Notes under the pieces: generated by a model
Seen by the model: only the letters and a program-made list of their open reading frames with translations
What the model was told of the DNA's origin: nothing
Database searches by the model: none
Part shown: positions 1 through 8,149 of the stretch, in pieces
Layout: each line of letters begins with the position of its first letter
How positions within the stretch are numbered: the first letter of the stretch is position 1
Assembly: GCA_021772515.1 (NCBI GenBank)
Contig: JAJFLU010000043.1
Span: forward strand, 1-64,000
Reading direction: 5' to 3'
DNA: 64,000 nucleotides
Origin: Opitutales bacterium
GTDB lineage: Bacteria; Verrucomicrobiota; Verrucomicrobiia; Opitutales; UBA2987
Program-made: the position numbers and the translations under genes

Positions 1-1
1 A

Positions 2-544
2 GAACTTGAAATAATCAACAACCGTCAGACCGAAAACACCTTCACCCCAACCAACAAAAAACTGACAAAAGCCGACTTCAAAACAGACCCACTGGACGAA
101 CCCTCTATCCGCATCAACCTGATTTCAGGAGCCACCGTTCAGAATTATTACCTCTCACTCGACCTACTGGAACAGGCAGCCAAACCAGTGACGCCGGTAA
201 AGAAATTTATCACCGGCAATCGCTATTACGACCACCGGCTGACCCCCTATGAATCCTTCCGCATGAACGACGGACTCCTGCCCGGCATCAACCTCTGGGA
301 AATCGCCCATATTCTGACAGAAAACCCGGTAATCATCGAACCCGTAGCCTTCAACGACTACACCATCGAATACGCCCCCGAAGAAAACAACATCCACCTC
401 CTGATCCCCCCCACCAAATTCCAAGATCAACTCCTCCTAGTAGGCCCCGACCTAACCAACAGCAATCCCAACGACCCCGAAACCAACCACACCCTGGAAT
501 ACGTCTTCGGAGTAACAGAAATCAACATCCTGGCCCACCAATAA
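2..544 (+). CDS. C-terminal part of an unrecognised protein (5' truncated by the window edge)
   Basis: The reading frame is open from base 2 to the TAA at 542-544. It therefore continues upstream of the window, and the GTG at 188 is only an internal codon. About 180 residues are visible. They are rich in Asn, Pro, Thr and acidic residues, with no transmembrane segment and no motif I recognise. The end (sequence LEYVFGVTEINILAHQ) looks like a globular beta-rich domain. A phage or structural protein is possible, but nothing here proves it. The 285 bases between its stop and the tRNA hold only AT-rich sequence and a short direct repeat (CGTCGCAA, near 718-735). Confidence 0.6.
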   Translation, partial: ELEIINNRQTENTFTPTNKKLTKADFKTDPLDEPSIRINLISGATVQNYYLSLDLLEQAAKPVTPVKKFITGNRYYDHRLTPYESFRMNDGLLPGINLWEIAHILTENPVIIEPVAFNDYTIEYAPEENNIHLLIPPTKFQDQLLLVGPDLTNSNPNDPETNHTLEYVFGVTEINILAHQ

Positions 545-829
545 CCCGGTCCCTAAAAGCCCTCGACCAAATATGGTTCACCGGCTTGATAAAATCACAT
601 TCAAATCAACTCCTAGTCACCCAATAGACCGCCAAGAGATTTTCAGTGTTTCCATCATGCCTTCACATTAGATTTTGCCCGGATTTTTCTGAGCAATGTA
701 TATTGAAAAGTATAATCGTCGCAATTCGTCGCAACTTATCTTGTTTCGATATGCTGTTTATTGCATTTTGAGGAAATTTTTTCCTTGGTCTTGCTTTACC
801 TGAACTCGTTGTCTATTAGCGAGCTAAAT

Positions 830-905
830 TGGTGGAGCCGATCGGGATCGAACCGACGACCTCTTGCATGCCATGCAAGCGCTCTTCCAACTGAGCTACG
901 GCCCC
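830..905 (-). tRNA. tRNA-Ala (anticodon GGC)
   Basis: Read on the minus strand this is a 76-base cloverleaf. The acceptor stem GGGGCCG pairs with CGGCTCC with one G-T pair. The D arm is GCTC...GAGC, the anticodon stem is CTTGC/GCAAG with loop ATGGCAT, so the anticodon is GGC. The T arm is GTCGG-TTCGATC-CCGAT. Discriminator A and a genomically encoded CCA end follow at 833-830. It decodes GCC and GCU alanine codons. Confidence 0.97.
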
Positions 906-1085
906 TTGGTGTTTCTGCGAGAATTGCGGAGTTCAAGTGAATTTTTCCTTTGGGTCAATGTAAAATATCTCACCCCACAGGTCTCCAATTTTTTCTTTCG
1001 AGGTTTCTTGGCGCACCTCGCTGCATCGTCGATCTCCGTGGGCCTTTCCTGCTTTGCGGCTAAAGCGAGATGGTTTCTTCAGGCT

Positions 1086-2282
1086 TTACTCGGCAGGTTC
1101 TCCTTCAAGGAGATAGACGACGTTTTCCTTGCCGGATTCTCGGGCGTAATCGACTGCCATTTTGCCTTCCTTGTCGGCTAAATCTGCCTTGGCCCCGTAT
1201 TCGAGGAGTTTCCTGACAAGCGATATTTCTCCGGCTCTGGCGGCAAATATCAGCGGCGCACGGCCTTTGTTATCCACAATATTGGGATCCGCTCGGGCTT
1301 TGAGTATGTAAACTACTTTTTGAAAATCGGCATCACGGGTCTGGTCGATCAATGTGGTGGCGCCGGTTTTATCCTGAGCATTGATATCCGCACCGGCATC
1401 CAGCAAAATCCGCGCGACGGTCAGGTTGCCACCGTAAAAGGCCATCATTAACGGGGTTACGCCCTCGTTGTCGCCGGTATTGGGGTTTACACCTCCTTCC
1501 AGACATTGCCTGATAATGGTGGAACTGCCGCCTCGGACCGCTGCCATGAGCACTGTATCGCCTACTTTGCTGCGGACGAGGATATCCGCTCCCGATTCAA
1601 TGGCCCGACTAAAAATCTCGATGTTCCCCCCCCGCGCGGCGGAGTGGGCCACGCTCCACCCATTGATATCGACCGCTTTGGGGTCGCCACGAAAGCCAAG
1701 CACGATGGAAAAAATATCGATGTTTCCGCCTTCCGCCGCCGCCATGAGCACAGTGTAGCCCGTCCCGTCTGCGGTATTCAGGCGTATTCCGTTACCCTGG
1801 ATAATCTCAAAAATCCTCTTGTTACCCCCGACGGCCGCCGCCATTGCGAGAGAGTAACCGGATTTGTCCACCGGGTTTCCATAGCCAACTTTTCCCAAAA
1901 CCTTGTCAAAAATCCTCTGATTCCCACCGGTGGCGGCAGCCATGAGGGTCGAATAGCCGGAATTGGTCCGTGCGCCGGGGTTGGCCCCTTTTTTTTGCAA
2001 AATAGTAAATGTTTTCAAATCACCCTGCGAAGCCGCCTCCATCAAGACCGTCCATCCATCGCCGCTCATCGCATTGGGATCGGCCCCGTCAAAAATGAGC
2101 ACTCCCACCACTCCGGACTGCTTTTTTTTCACCGCCTGCCACAGATTCGCATCCTTCGTGAATTGCTGAGGGTTCTGGATAACGGCTCCAAAGGCTCCGG
2201 CAGCCCCCCCTACCACGAAGAGCGCAAGTAACAGGATACCGGCGGCAAATTTGGAATGATCGAGGAATTTTGCAAAGTTCAT
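1086..2282 (-). CDS. Ankyrin-repeat protein with N-terminal membrane anchor
   Basis: A 398-residue protein. A hydrophobic stretch at residues about 14-34 (FAAGILLLALFVVGGAAGAFGA) is an uncleaved anchor or signal peptide. From about residue 75 to the end run roughly ten ankyrin repeats of about 33 residues. Each shows the G-x-T-x-L-M-x-A-A-x-x-G-N core, for example TGYTVLMAAAEGGN and EGVTPLMMAFYGGN. Ankyrin arrays bind partner proteins and have no enzymatic activity of their own. With the anchor, the array would lie in the periplasm or at the membrane. The gene stands alone, so no partner can be named. The repeats are close in sequence to each other, which suggests recent internal duplication. 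Confidence 0.85.
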   Translation of the reverse strand: MNFAKFLDHSKFAAGILLLALFVVGGAAGAFGAVIQNPQQFTKDANLWQAVKKKQSGVVGVLIFDGADPNAMSGDGWTVLMEAASQGDLKTFTILQKKGANPGARTNSGYSTLMAAATGGNQRIFDKVLGKVGYGNPVDKSGYSLAMAAAVGGNKRIFEIIQGNGIRLNTADGTGYTVLMAAAEGGNIDIFSIVLGFRGDPKAVDINGWSVAHSAARGGNIEIFSRAIESGADILVRSKVGDTVLMAAVRGGSSTIIRQCLEGGVNPNTGDNEGVTPLMMAFYGGNLTVARILLDAGADINAQDKTGATTLIDQTRDADFQKVVYILKARADPNIVDNKGRAPLIFAARAGEISLVRKLLEYGAKADLADKEGKMAVDYARESGKENVVYLLEGEPAE

Positions 2283-2550
2283 GACGATTTGAATCCAGTT
2301 TCTACAACCCCGCTCTCACCATGACAACTCTCTTTGCAACTTATCTCCGCCTAAATCAAAAGAAGTAGCCATGCCAATTGAGCAAGGTTGAAACTACAGG
2401 TTTATATTCTATATCGGCGAAAATATTATTCAAATTGTTAATCAAGGAATAGAAAATTGATTTGAAATTATTGATTGCAATATGATAGCTGCTGAATGAG
2501 TTTGCAAAAATTAGGTGCCTGCCAAATAATAGCTTCAATCTTGAGAAAAC

Positions 2551-2793
2551 ATGATAGACAAAACAACACAAGAACCACTGTATGTCTCCAAGGACGGTAA
2601 CGCCGGCCCCTACATTATGATCCCAGTAGATCAAATTGAAGGTGTTTGTGCCATTCTAGATGCCAACAGCATCCAATATTGGGTAGATCACGGTGCGATT
2701 TCACTGGACGGAAAACCTGAAATAACGGTAGTAAATCTTGGATACGACACTGATCATATTTTGGTCCAGGAAATTTTGGACAAAGCCGTGTAA
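2551..2793 (+). CDS. Small hypothetical protein, possible partner of the downstream HEPN-like gene
   Basis: An 80-residue acidic protein starting MIDKTTQEPLYVSKDGNAG and ending 21 bases before the next gene on the same strand. It has no membrane segment and no DNA-binding motif that I recognise. The composition (balanced hydrophobics, DIL/EIL near the end) is that of a folded small domain. The close spacing to the HEPN-like gene suggests co-transcription. By analogy with HEPN toxin modules it could be an antitoxin or accessory protein, but this is inference from position only. The 268 bases upstream are AT-rich and hold no other gene. Confidence 0.6.
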   Translation: MIDKTTQEPLYVSKDGNAGPYIMIPVDQIEGVCAILDANSIQYWVDHGAISLDGKPEITVVNLGYDTDHILVQEILDKAV

Positions 2794-2814
2794 ATAATAA
2801 TCTGGGTCTATGGA

Positions 2815-3513
2815 ATGGCATTGATCGAAGAAATTGAGCAACTACGGTCCCAATGCATTGCTGCACTAGAAGCGAGTCACAACTACTATTCACACACGAA
2901 GCACGCTTGGCGCTTTGTGCAGGAGGCGGTTCGTCAAGGCCACACACTTTCCTTACGTAACCAAGTAACAGGAAATACAGTTGACGGCCCGATGTTGTCC
3001 AGCCTTTCCCAAGGATATGTTACAAATGAATTAACTTCAGCAACTTTTCAGCATTTCGTATCTCTCTTTGACGATTTTGTAAATGGTTTTTTGCGCGCTT
3101 GGCTTACTGAGCATCCTGACAGTCTTTCCGACAAACAGCTAAAATTTCAGTCTGTTCTCGATTCTGCCGATAAAAATGAAATCGTGCAATTTGTCATACA
3201 GAAAAAAGTAAATGATATTGCTTACGACGGAGTCAAAGAGAGGTTTATATATCTAGAGTCTATTGCCAACCTTGGCTGCCCAAATCAAGAATGCCTTGAT
3301 AAGCTTGTGGAGATCAAGGCCTCACGAGATATTTTGGTTCACAGCAAAGGAATCGCTAATTCCTTATATGTCAAAAAATCCAAGAATCTAAGCCGATACA
3401 AAGAAGGTCAAAAGCTGGAGATTCCTGACGACTACCACCTCGAATCGTGGCAATTTCTCAATAAAGTTGTGAATGATATTGCGGACGCAGGATTAATTAA
3501 AGCTCGGAAATAG
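2815..3513 (+). CDS. HEPN-like (RiboL-PSP-HEPN type) hypothetical protein
   Basis: A 232-residue, largely helical protein without signal or membrane segments. Near residue 170 it carries ASRDILVHSKG, which fits the Rx4-6H motif of HEPN domains (Arg, then Asp, then His five residues later). The helix before it (LDKLVEIKAS) also fits. HEPN domains are often ribonucleases in toxin-antitoxin and defence modules, although the canonical Asn after Arg is Asp here, so nuclease activity is uncertain. It is preceded closely by a small gene that may be its partner. The local DNA is AT-richer than the flanking housekeeping genes, which suggests acquisition. It could instead be a non-catalytic HEPN-fold protein. 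Confidence 0.65.
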   Translation: MALIEEIEQLRSQCIAALEASHNYYSHTKHAWRFVQEAVRQGHTLSLRNQVTGNTVDGPMLSSLSQGYVTNELTSATFQHFVSLFDDFVNGFLRAWLTEHPDSLSDKQLKFQSVLDSADKNEIVQFVIQKKVNDIAYDGVKERFIYLESIANLGCPNQECLDKLVEIKASRDILVHSKGIANSLYVKKSKNLSRYKEGQKLEIPDDYHLESWQFLNKVVNDIADAGLIKARK

Positions 3514-3611
3514 AGTCGTGGATAAACAAGATAATTTGATAGATTTTTCAGTTGGAAATGCGCCAAATTTTCAAAAATCTAAACTCGGTTGCCCATTATT
3601 AACCCCGATCC

Positions 3612-4079
3612 ATGAGTAAGATTGAAAGCCGCCTCGGCGAGCTTGGGCTCGAATTACCGCCGCCGAAAACTCCGGTTGCCAATTATTTGGGCTGCAAGCG
3701 TTCTGGAAACTTACTTTTTGTCTCCGGGCGCGTGAGTCGTGTTTGCGGGGAAGTGGGTTCGGATATTAGTAGCGCTGAGGCGAAACTGGCGGCTCAGGGC
3801 GCTCTCCTCGATATCCTGGCAATTATCAAAAAAGATATCGGCGATCTGGATCAGATCGTTTCGATTGAAAAACTACAGGGGTTCGTGCGTTCGGCACCAA
3901 CTTTTACCGAACAGCCTTTGGTTATCGATGGCGCATCCGACCTCTTAATCGAACTTTGGGGAGAAAATGGCCGCCATGCCCGAACCGCCACCGGGGCCGC
4001 CCAATTACCTTTCGGGGCTGCTATCCAACTGGATTTGGTCATGCGGCTTGGATATTCTAATGATAATAACGAGGAGTAA
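3612..4079 (+). CDS. RidA/YjgF-family protein
   Basis: A 155-residue protein beginning MSKIESRLGELGLELPPPKTP, with the RidA-fold segments GNLLFVSGRVSR, AAQGALLDILAIIK and LPFGAAIQLDLVMRL. This matches the YjgF subgroup that is longer than classical RidA and resembles AroH-like chorismate-mutase folds. Family members hydrolyse reactive enamines and imines from PLP enzymes. The catalytic Arg of the archetype lies near the C-terminal strand (RxxV/IE) and is not clearly conserved here, so deaminase activity is doubtful. The stop codon is followed after one base by the start of the next gene. That gene uses the GAGGAG in this gene's tail as its ribosome-binding site, so the two are co-translated. 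Confidence 0.88.
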   Translation: MSKIESRLGELGLELPPPKTPVANYLGCKRSGNLLFVSGRVSRVCGEVGSDISSAEAKLAAQGALLDILAIIKKDIGDLDQIVSIEKLQGFVRSAPTFTEQPLVIDGASDLLIELWGENGRHARTATGAAQLPFGAAIQLDLVMRLGYSNDNNEE

Positions 4080-4080
4080 T

Positions 4081-4983
4081 ATGAGATTATTAAAAACCAC
4101 TGGATTAACGACGGCCTTATTTATATTTGCCGCTAGCGGGTTCGCTCAAGTTGAAGAATCTGCACAACCGGAAAAAAATCCGACGCCTCCAGGCACTACG
4201 CGACAGGACTCCCGTGGGACGGAGCAGGTTTGGGTGCCGGCGGGAACTTTTTTTATGGGGACCACGGAAGACGAAATTGCCGGTATGGATATTCCAAAAT
4301 GGGCCGCTGTGGAAATACCCTGCGAGATGCCGAGGCACGAGGTAAAACTAACCAAGGGTTTCTGGATCGATCGCTACGAGGTAACCAACAAAGATTTTCA
4401 GGCTTTTGTCGAGGATGGCGGTTATCAAAAAGAGCAGCATTGGTCGCCGGAGGGGCGGGAGTGGCTGCGAGGGCAAAGCCCGGACTCGCTCCCGGTAAAA
4501 TGTGTCGAGAAAGAGGAGCCGGACCACCCGCGAGTCTGTGTGACATGGTTTGAAGCCGAGGCATTTGCGCATTGGCGGGGGGGTCGCCTGCCCTACGAAG
4601 CCGAGTGGGAATTTGCGGCTCGCGGTCCGAAATCGCTGATTTTCCCTTGGGGAAATGAGTTCGATCCGAAAAAGGCTAACGTGCTGGATAGCGAAGAAAC
4701 AACCCCCGTGGGAAATTATCCGCAGGGGGCCAGTTGGGTGGGGGCGTTAGACATGTCGGGCAATGCAATGGAGTGGGTCCAGGATTGGCTGAGCGTCGAT
4801 TATTATGAACAGAGCCAAATGGTGGATCCAACAGGCCCTTCGGAGGGGAAAAGAAAAGTCGAAAAAGGCGGCTGGTGGGGCAGCAACATTTTTGTCTCCC
4901 GATCAGCCTATAAACATTACGAAGACCCCCCAACCTACAAGGACCACCATATCGGCTTCCGGGTGCTTACACCGGTCGAATAA
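4081..4983 (+). CDS. Secreted SUMF1/FGE-fold protein (probably not catalytic)
   Basis: A 300-residue protein. The ATG at 4081 is preferred over the earlier in-frame codon because a GAGGAG lies 5-10 bases before it and a signal peptide follows at once ([15 protein letters not shown], cleavage after Ala-Gln likely). The body is a sulfatase-modifying-factor domain: [11 protein letters not shown] at the start, [62 protein letters not shown], and KGGWW...IGFRV at the end. The paired Cys of true formylglycine-generating enzymes near the C-terminus are absent (the region reads [19 protein letters not shown]). It is therefore more likely a binding or regulatory member of the family. Its 3' end overlaps the convergent gpmI by 17 bases. 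Confidence 0.88.
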   Translation: MRLLKTTGLTTALFIFAASGFAQVEESAQPEKNPTPPGTTRQDSRGTEQVWVPAGTFFMGTTEDEIAGMDIPKWAAVEIPCEMPRHEVKLTKGFWIDRYEVTNKDFQAFVEDGGYQKEQHWSPEGREWLRGQSPDSLPVKCVEKEEPDHPRVCVTWFEAEAFAHWRGGRLPYEAEWEFAARGPKSLIFPWGNEFDPKKANVLDSEETTPVGNYPQGASWVGALDMSGNAMEWVQDWLSVDYYEQSQMVDPTGPSEGKRKVEKGGWWGSNIFVSRSAYKHYEDPPTYKDHHIGFRVLTPVE

Positions 4984-6556
4984 CGAGGCATTCGCCGGTC
5001 ATCTCTGCGGGTTGTTCGAGGCCCATCAAATGGAGGAGAGTCGGCGCTATATCGGAAAGACGACCACCCTCTTTCAGCCGCAATTTTTCGCATCCGTTAC
5101 CGACTAGTACTAACTCCACCGGATTCAAGGTATGGGCGGTGTGGGGAACCTCGTTTTCGGGATCCCACATTTGATCCGAATTCCCGTGATCCGCTGTTAC
5201 CAAGGCCGCGCCACCGACTTCCTTTATCGATTCGAGCAATTCACCGACACAGGCATCTACCGTTTCACAGGCTTTGATGGCAGCTTCGAGCGAACCGGAA
5301 TGCCCAACCATGTCGGCGTTGGCAAAGTTGACCACTATGAGCCCATATTTGCGGCTCAGAATCGCTTCCTTGGTTGCCTCGCAGATGCCCCGAGCCGACA
5401 TCTCCGGTTTTAAATCATAAGTGGGCACATCTCTAACGCTGGGAATTAGAGAGCGTTCCTCGCCGGGAAAGGGCTCTTCCCGATAATCGTTAAAAAAGAA
5501 GGTCACGTGCGGATATTTTTCCGTCTCGGCGCAGCGAAATTGAGGTATCCCCTGCTCGCTTAAATATTCGCCCAATATATTTTTCATTTTCGGGGGTTTG
5601 CGGAAAAGGATGTTATTGCAGAGTCCTTTTTGATATTCCGTCATTGCGATGTAAAAAAGATCGAGTTTTTTCTCCCGCGAAAACCCGTCGAACTCTTCAT
5701 CGATAAAAGCCCGCGTGATTTCTCTCGGGCGATCACCCCGAAAGTTGAAAAAAATCACCGTATCGCCATCACTGATTGCTCCCGAGGGCTCACCTTTTTC
5801 ATTGGCGATCCATGTTGGGGTAATAAATTCGTCCCCTTTTAAAGAATCGCTCGAAGGTTTGTCATAATAACGCTGCACGGCCTCCTCGGCGTTGCGGGCG
5901 CTTTGCGCCTCCTTGCCAATAAAACAGTTGTAGGCTTTTTCGACTCGTTCCCAACGGTTGTCACGGTCCATTCCCCAATAACGCCCGCAGACACTGGCAA
6001 TTCTTCCCACGCCGATTTCCCGGCACTTTCTCTCAATTTGCCGCACGTAACCGATACCGCTTTGCGGCGGTGAATCGCGCCCATCGGTCAGCGCGTGGAT
6101 GCAGACATCGAGATCGGGCACCATTTTATCGCGGGCTGCTTCGAGCAATTTGTAGAGATGGTCGAGAGTCGAGTGGACTCCGGCGTCGGAAATGAGCCCG
6201 ACGAGGTGTAATTTTCCGCCGTTGACGCGCAGGCGGGTCAAGCCGACCCCGATTACCGGTTTCAACAAGACCTCTCCGGCGGCAAAAGCCTCATCGATGC
6301 GGACGATTTCCTGCGCAACCACCCGCCCCGCGCCGATATTCTGGTGGCCCACCTCGCTGTTGCCAAAAATCCCCTCCGGCAACCCGACATCCAGCCCGCA
6401 GGCGCCGATTTCCGTGCGCGGGCAACCGGCGCTAATCGCATCGGCCACCGGAGTGCGAGCCAGCTTGACAGCGTTAAAGGCATCATGGGCGGAGTTGTGA
6501 TTCTCGCCCCAACCATCCCGAATAATCAAGGCAACCGGTTTGTAATTGTCATTCAT
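4967..6556 (-). CDS. gpmI: 2,3-bisphosphoglycerate-independent phosphoglycerate mutase
   Basis: A 529-residue enzyme of glycolysis and gluconeogenesis that interconverts 3- and 2-phosphoglycerate in the cytosol, with two Mn ions and a phospho-serine intermediate. Visible motifs are the first metal site IIRDGWG (Asp14), the catalytic Ser67 in FGNSEVGH, the substrate loop [20 protein letters not shown], and the C-terminal metal sites [12 protein letters not shown] and [14 protein letters not shown]. Length and order match full-length iPGM. It has no close same-strand neighbour. The upstream spacer carries a CATCC-type repeat cluster, and its end overlaps the convergent SUMF1-fold gene. Confidence 0.97.
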   Translation of the reverse strand: MNDNYKPVALIIRDGWGENHNSAHDAFNAVKLARTPVADAISAGCPRTEIGACGLDVGLPEGIFGNSEVGHQNIGAGRVVAQEIVRIDEAFAAGEVLLKPVIGVGLTRLRVNGGKLHLVGLISDAGVHSTLDHLYKLLEAARDKMVPDLDVCIHALTDGRDSPPQSGIGYVRQIERKCREIGVGRIASVCGRYWGMDRDNRWERVEKAYNCFIGKEAQSARNAEEAVQRYYDKPSSDSLKGDEFITPTWIANEKGEPSGAISDGDTVIFFNFRGDRPREITRAFIDEEFDGFSREKKLDLFYIAMTEYQKGLCNNILFRKPPKMKNILGEYLSEQGIPQFRCAETEKYPHVTFFFNDYREEPFPGEERSLIPSVRDVPTYDLKPEMSARGICEATKEAILSRKYGLIVVNFANADMVGHSGSLEAAIKACETVDACVGELLESIKEVGGAALVTADHGNSDQMWDPENEVPHTAHTLNPVELVLVGNGCEKLRLKEGGRLSDIAPTLLHLMGLEQPAEMTGECLVIRPV

Positions 6557-6670
6557 GTTGGTGGATAAAAGTGATGGTAAGATGCAGGATGCCCGAAACT
6601 GGATTTTTTATTCACTAGGTATTGATTCCACAAAAAAGTCCATACCTACAAACCTTAAACCTGAAAATCA

Positions 6671-6720
6671 TCCCCCATCCCGCATCCAGCATCTTCTTCC
6701 CATCCTGCATCTTCTTCCAA
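6671..6720. repeat. Intergenic CATCC(T/C)GCATC low-complexity repeat
   Basis: Successive variants of CATCCNGCATC and CATCTTCTTCC fill the gap between gpmI and the antiporter (for example CCCATCCTGCATCTTC). The same type of repeat recurs at about 30.4-30.57, 47.09-47.39, 48.47-48.57, 49.58-49.65 and 52.2 kb. It lies only between genes. Confidence 0.75.
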
Positions 6721-7749
6721 CTAGCTCAGGGTTAAACTGACTCCCGTCACCAAGAGGTAGATGGACAACAGGAGGATGCCGAAGGGGCGTTTGAGTTTGT
6801 CTCCTGAGAGGAAAATACCGATTCGGAATACTACCAGGACCCCTATCATGGCGGGAAAGAGGAAGCGGAAAAAATGCGGGGTCGCCTGCAGGCCATCACT
6901 GGTTACGGCGGCGGCGGCTCCGGCCACAAAGAGGACATTGAGGATGTCTGCCCCGATAATATTGCCCACGGCGAGTTCGCCGTGGCCTTTTCTTACCGCC
7001 GTGATAGCCGTTACAAGTTCCGGCAAAGAGGTGCCAAATGCAACCAGAGTGGCCGCGATGATGGCGTTGGGGATATTCAGCCGGATGGCGGTCTCCTCCA
7101 CGGCGGGGATCAGTATTTGGGAAGAAATCACCACCAGGGCAATGGCAAAAAACAGCTTTAGCAAAATGAGAAACGGCCCGCCCTTTTCCTTATTCGCATG
7201 AGTCCCCAAAGAATCTTCGCCGGCATTCCCGGAGCTGACCCAGCGAACTGAGAGGTAGAGATAGGTCGCGAGCAGGAAAAGAAATACGAAACCCATCATT
7301 TGCGGCAGCCGCCCACCGGTGGTAAATACCTCCCCGAGATCCGAAAAAGGCAGGCAGGTTATGACCAGCAGAAATCCCGCCCCCAACTGAATCCAGCCCT
7401 GGCGGTTGACAATGGCGCGGTTTAAAGGGAGCGGGGCCATCACGGTGGCTATGCCCAAAATCAGGCCCGTATCACAAATAATTGAGCCCACGGCATTTCC
7501 GAGGGCGAGGCTTGGCTTGCCCCCCACTGCTGCCACTACCGACACCGCCGCCTCCGGCAATGTCGTCCCAAGGCTCACGATGGTGGCCCCGATCAGGACC
7601 GTGGGAACTCCCCATCGCAGTGAAAGAGCGACCGCCTCGTCGACGAGCAGGTCGGCCCCTTTTCCTAATGTAAATAGAAATATTCCGATAATCAGGAAAA
7701 GCACGGGCAAGGACTGGCCTTGCATGAAATGACTGAGGATTTCTTCCAT
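6721..7749 (-). CDS. Calcium/sodium antiporter (YrbG/CaCA family)
   Basis: An inner-membrane antiporter of about 342 residues with some ten transmembrane helices. Both alpha-repeats of the CaCA family are clear: GVPTVLIGATIVSLGTTLPE near the start, and IPNAIIAATLVAFGTSLPE in the second half, each followed by a GN-VGSI / GN-IIGAD motif. The acidic residue of each repeat coordinates cations. The ATG at 7749 (MEEILSHF) is chosen because the upstream extension (MMLPNACLIHNS...) is not family-like. No good Shine-Dalgarno precedes either start, so the choice is tentative. Expected role: Ca2+ export coupled to Na+ (or H+) import. Confidence 0.93.
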   Translation of the reverse strand: MEEILSHFMQGQSLPVLFLIIGIFLFTLGKGADLLVDEAVALSLRWGVPTVLIGATIVSLGTTLPEAAVSVVAAVGGKPSLALGNAVGSIICDTGLILGIATVMAPLPLNRAIVNRQGWIQLGAGFLLVITCLPFSDLGEVFTTGGRLPQMMGFVFLFLLATYLYLSVRWVSSGNAGEDSLGTHANKEKGGPFLILLKLFFAIALVVISSQILIPAVEETAIRLNIPNAIIAATLVAFGTSLPELVTAITAVRKGHGELAVGNIIGADILNVLFVAGAAAAVTSDGLQATPHFFRFLFPAMIGVLVVFRIGIFLSGDKLKRPFGILLLSIYLLVTGVSLTLS

Positions 7750-7997
7750 TGGAGATAAAAGGAGACAGGGTAGCGATGAAAGGTGAAAAGAGTTATGGAT
7801 CAGGCACGCATTCGGCAACATCAACCGAAAAAAATTTCATTTACCGTCCCTTTCGATTACCGTTCCTATGCCGTCGGTAAAAGGGATAATGTTTATTTGC
7901 CTCTTAGCTTGACTTGCAATGAGAACATAACATTGTTTCGCCGGTTACTTAAAGGGGGTCACCCTGGAATAGCGTGAATAAAAGGACGTTTTCAGAA

Positions 7998-8104
7998 AAT
8001 CATCCTCTTCGTCTTGCTCTTCCTCTTCATCCCCTATTCTTTTTTCAACAACATTTTACAAAGAAATAGAGGAAGACAAAGAGGATGAGGAGGACGAAGA
8101 TATT
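7998..8104. repeat. Inverted pair of CATCCTCTTCGTC-type repeats upstream of ileS
   Basis: The 400-base gap between the divergent antiporter and ileS holds a pyrimidine-rich arm (CATCCTCTTCGTCTTGCTC, about 8000-8026). It also holds a purine-rich, nearly complementary arm (GAGGAAGACAAAGAGGATGA, about 8070-8090). Together they could fold into an imperfect hairpin around an AT-rich loop. The pyrimidine arm resembles the CTCTTCCTCTTCGTC tracts near 47.13-47.24 kb, so this is probably a pair of the dispersed repeat in opposite orientation, not an ileS regulator. No T-box is visible. Confidence 0.5.
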
Positions 8105-8149
8105 ATGCTTCAGTTTGTTCCATTCAGACATCCCTGAAGGGTGAAAATC

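Noticed and set aside
8000..8149. A T-box or other leader regulating ileS
   Set aside because: No specifier stem or T-box consensus; the hairpin is explained by an inverted pair of dispersed repeats.
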